Shown here: one piece after another, positions 5,075 through 5,100 of the stretch
Position numbering within the stretch: position 1 is the stretch's first letter
Layout of the letters: every line of letters begins with the position of its first letter
Assembly (NCBI GenBank): GCA_002407675.1
Contig: DHNW01000008.1
Location: 1-5,100, forward strand
Direction of reading: 5' to 3'
Origin: Ruminococcaceae bacterium UBA5406
GTDB lineage: Bacteria > Bacillota > Clostridia > Oscillospirales > Acutalibacteraceae
Length of the DNA: 5,100 nt
Made by a program: the position numbers and the translations under genes
Notes under the pieces: generated by a model
Seen by the model: the letters and a program-made list of their open reading frames with translations, nothing else
The model's database searches: none
Told to the model about the DNA's origin: nothing

Positions 5075-5100
5075 GGGGCAGCGTCAAGCTGCTCCTTTTT
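5075..5100 (+). terminator. Second hairpin with T-run at the window edge
   Basis: GGGGCAGC (5075-5082) pairs with GCTGCTCC (5088-5095, one G-U) around a GTCAA loop, followed by at least five T residues up to the last base. This is a good intrinsic terminator in the plus direction. It could be a back-up for the tRNA transcript or an attenuator ahead of the next plus-strand gene; the sequence needed to decide lies outside the window. A smaller hairpin (TTGGG-GTGAA-CCCAA, 5045-5059) precedes it. Confidence 0.6.

Noticed and set aside
5062..5100. ATG-started open frame running off the right edge
   Set aside because: It lies within the second hairpin/T-run and lacks a Shine-Dalgarno; the terminator reading is better.

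Overview
The window looks like chromosomal DNA of a low-to-moderate GC, Gram-positive anaerobe of the class Clostridia (Oscillospiraceae/Ruminococcaceae-like is my best guess). The signs are strong GGAGG-type ribosome binding sites, sigma-A-type promoters, an actin-like MreB, a flavodoxin with a clustered-cysteine motif, a small clostridial-type hypothetical protein and a tRNA gene with encoded CCA. The genus is inference. No phage, insertion sequence, CRISPR or toxin-antitoxin signature is visible.

Layout, left to right. Positions 1-2491 hold a two-gene sugar operon on the minus strand: a cytoplasmic GH13 (alpha-amylase family) glycosidase, followed 9 nt later by a PfkB-family fructokinase-like kinase that runs off the left edge. 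The kinase's Shine-Dalgarno overlaps the glycosidase stop codon, so the two are probably translationally coupled. Together they suggest intracellular breakdown of a fructose-containing glucoside (sucrose or an isomer) and phosphorylation of the released fructose; no transporter or regulator is visible to test this. A strong hairpin terminator at 2645-2683 insulates this operon from the next gene upstream.

Positions 2699-3229 (minus) encode a 176-aa flavodoxin-fold NAD(P)H:FMN oxidoreductase-like protein with a C-x2-C-x2-C-x6-C cluster. It is divergent from a 78-aa hypothetical protein on the plus strand (3349-3585). The intergenic space between them carries overlapping back-to-back promoter candidates and an 18-bp palindrome lying across both, the most operator-like element in the window.

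Positions 3604-4629 (minus) encode a solitary MreB/Mbl-family actin homologue with a well-formed upstream promoter (TTGAAA-17-TATAAT), a GTG start, and no mreC/mreD beside it in the window. It converges tail to tail with the small gene, leaving 18 nt between the stop codons and no obvious terminator. To the right, on the plus strand, is a tRNA-Pro(GGG) gene with its own promoter and a hairpin terminator, then a second hairpin plus T-run ending exactly at the window edge.

Most of this is ordinary housekeeping and catabolic content. The items most worth a second look are the palindrome in the divergent promoter region, the atypical phosphate-1 loop of the MreB-like protein, the altered active-site-region residues of the GH13 enzyme, and the unexplained small protein. 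I do not see clear evidence for a new multi-gene system.
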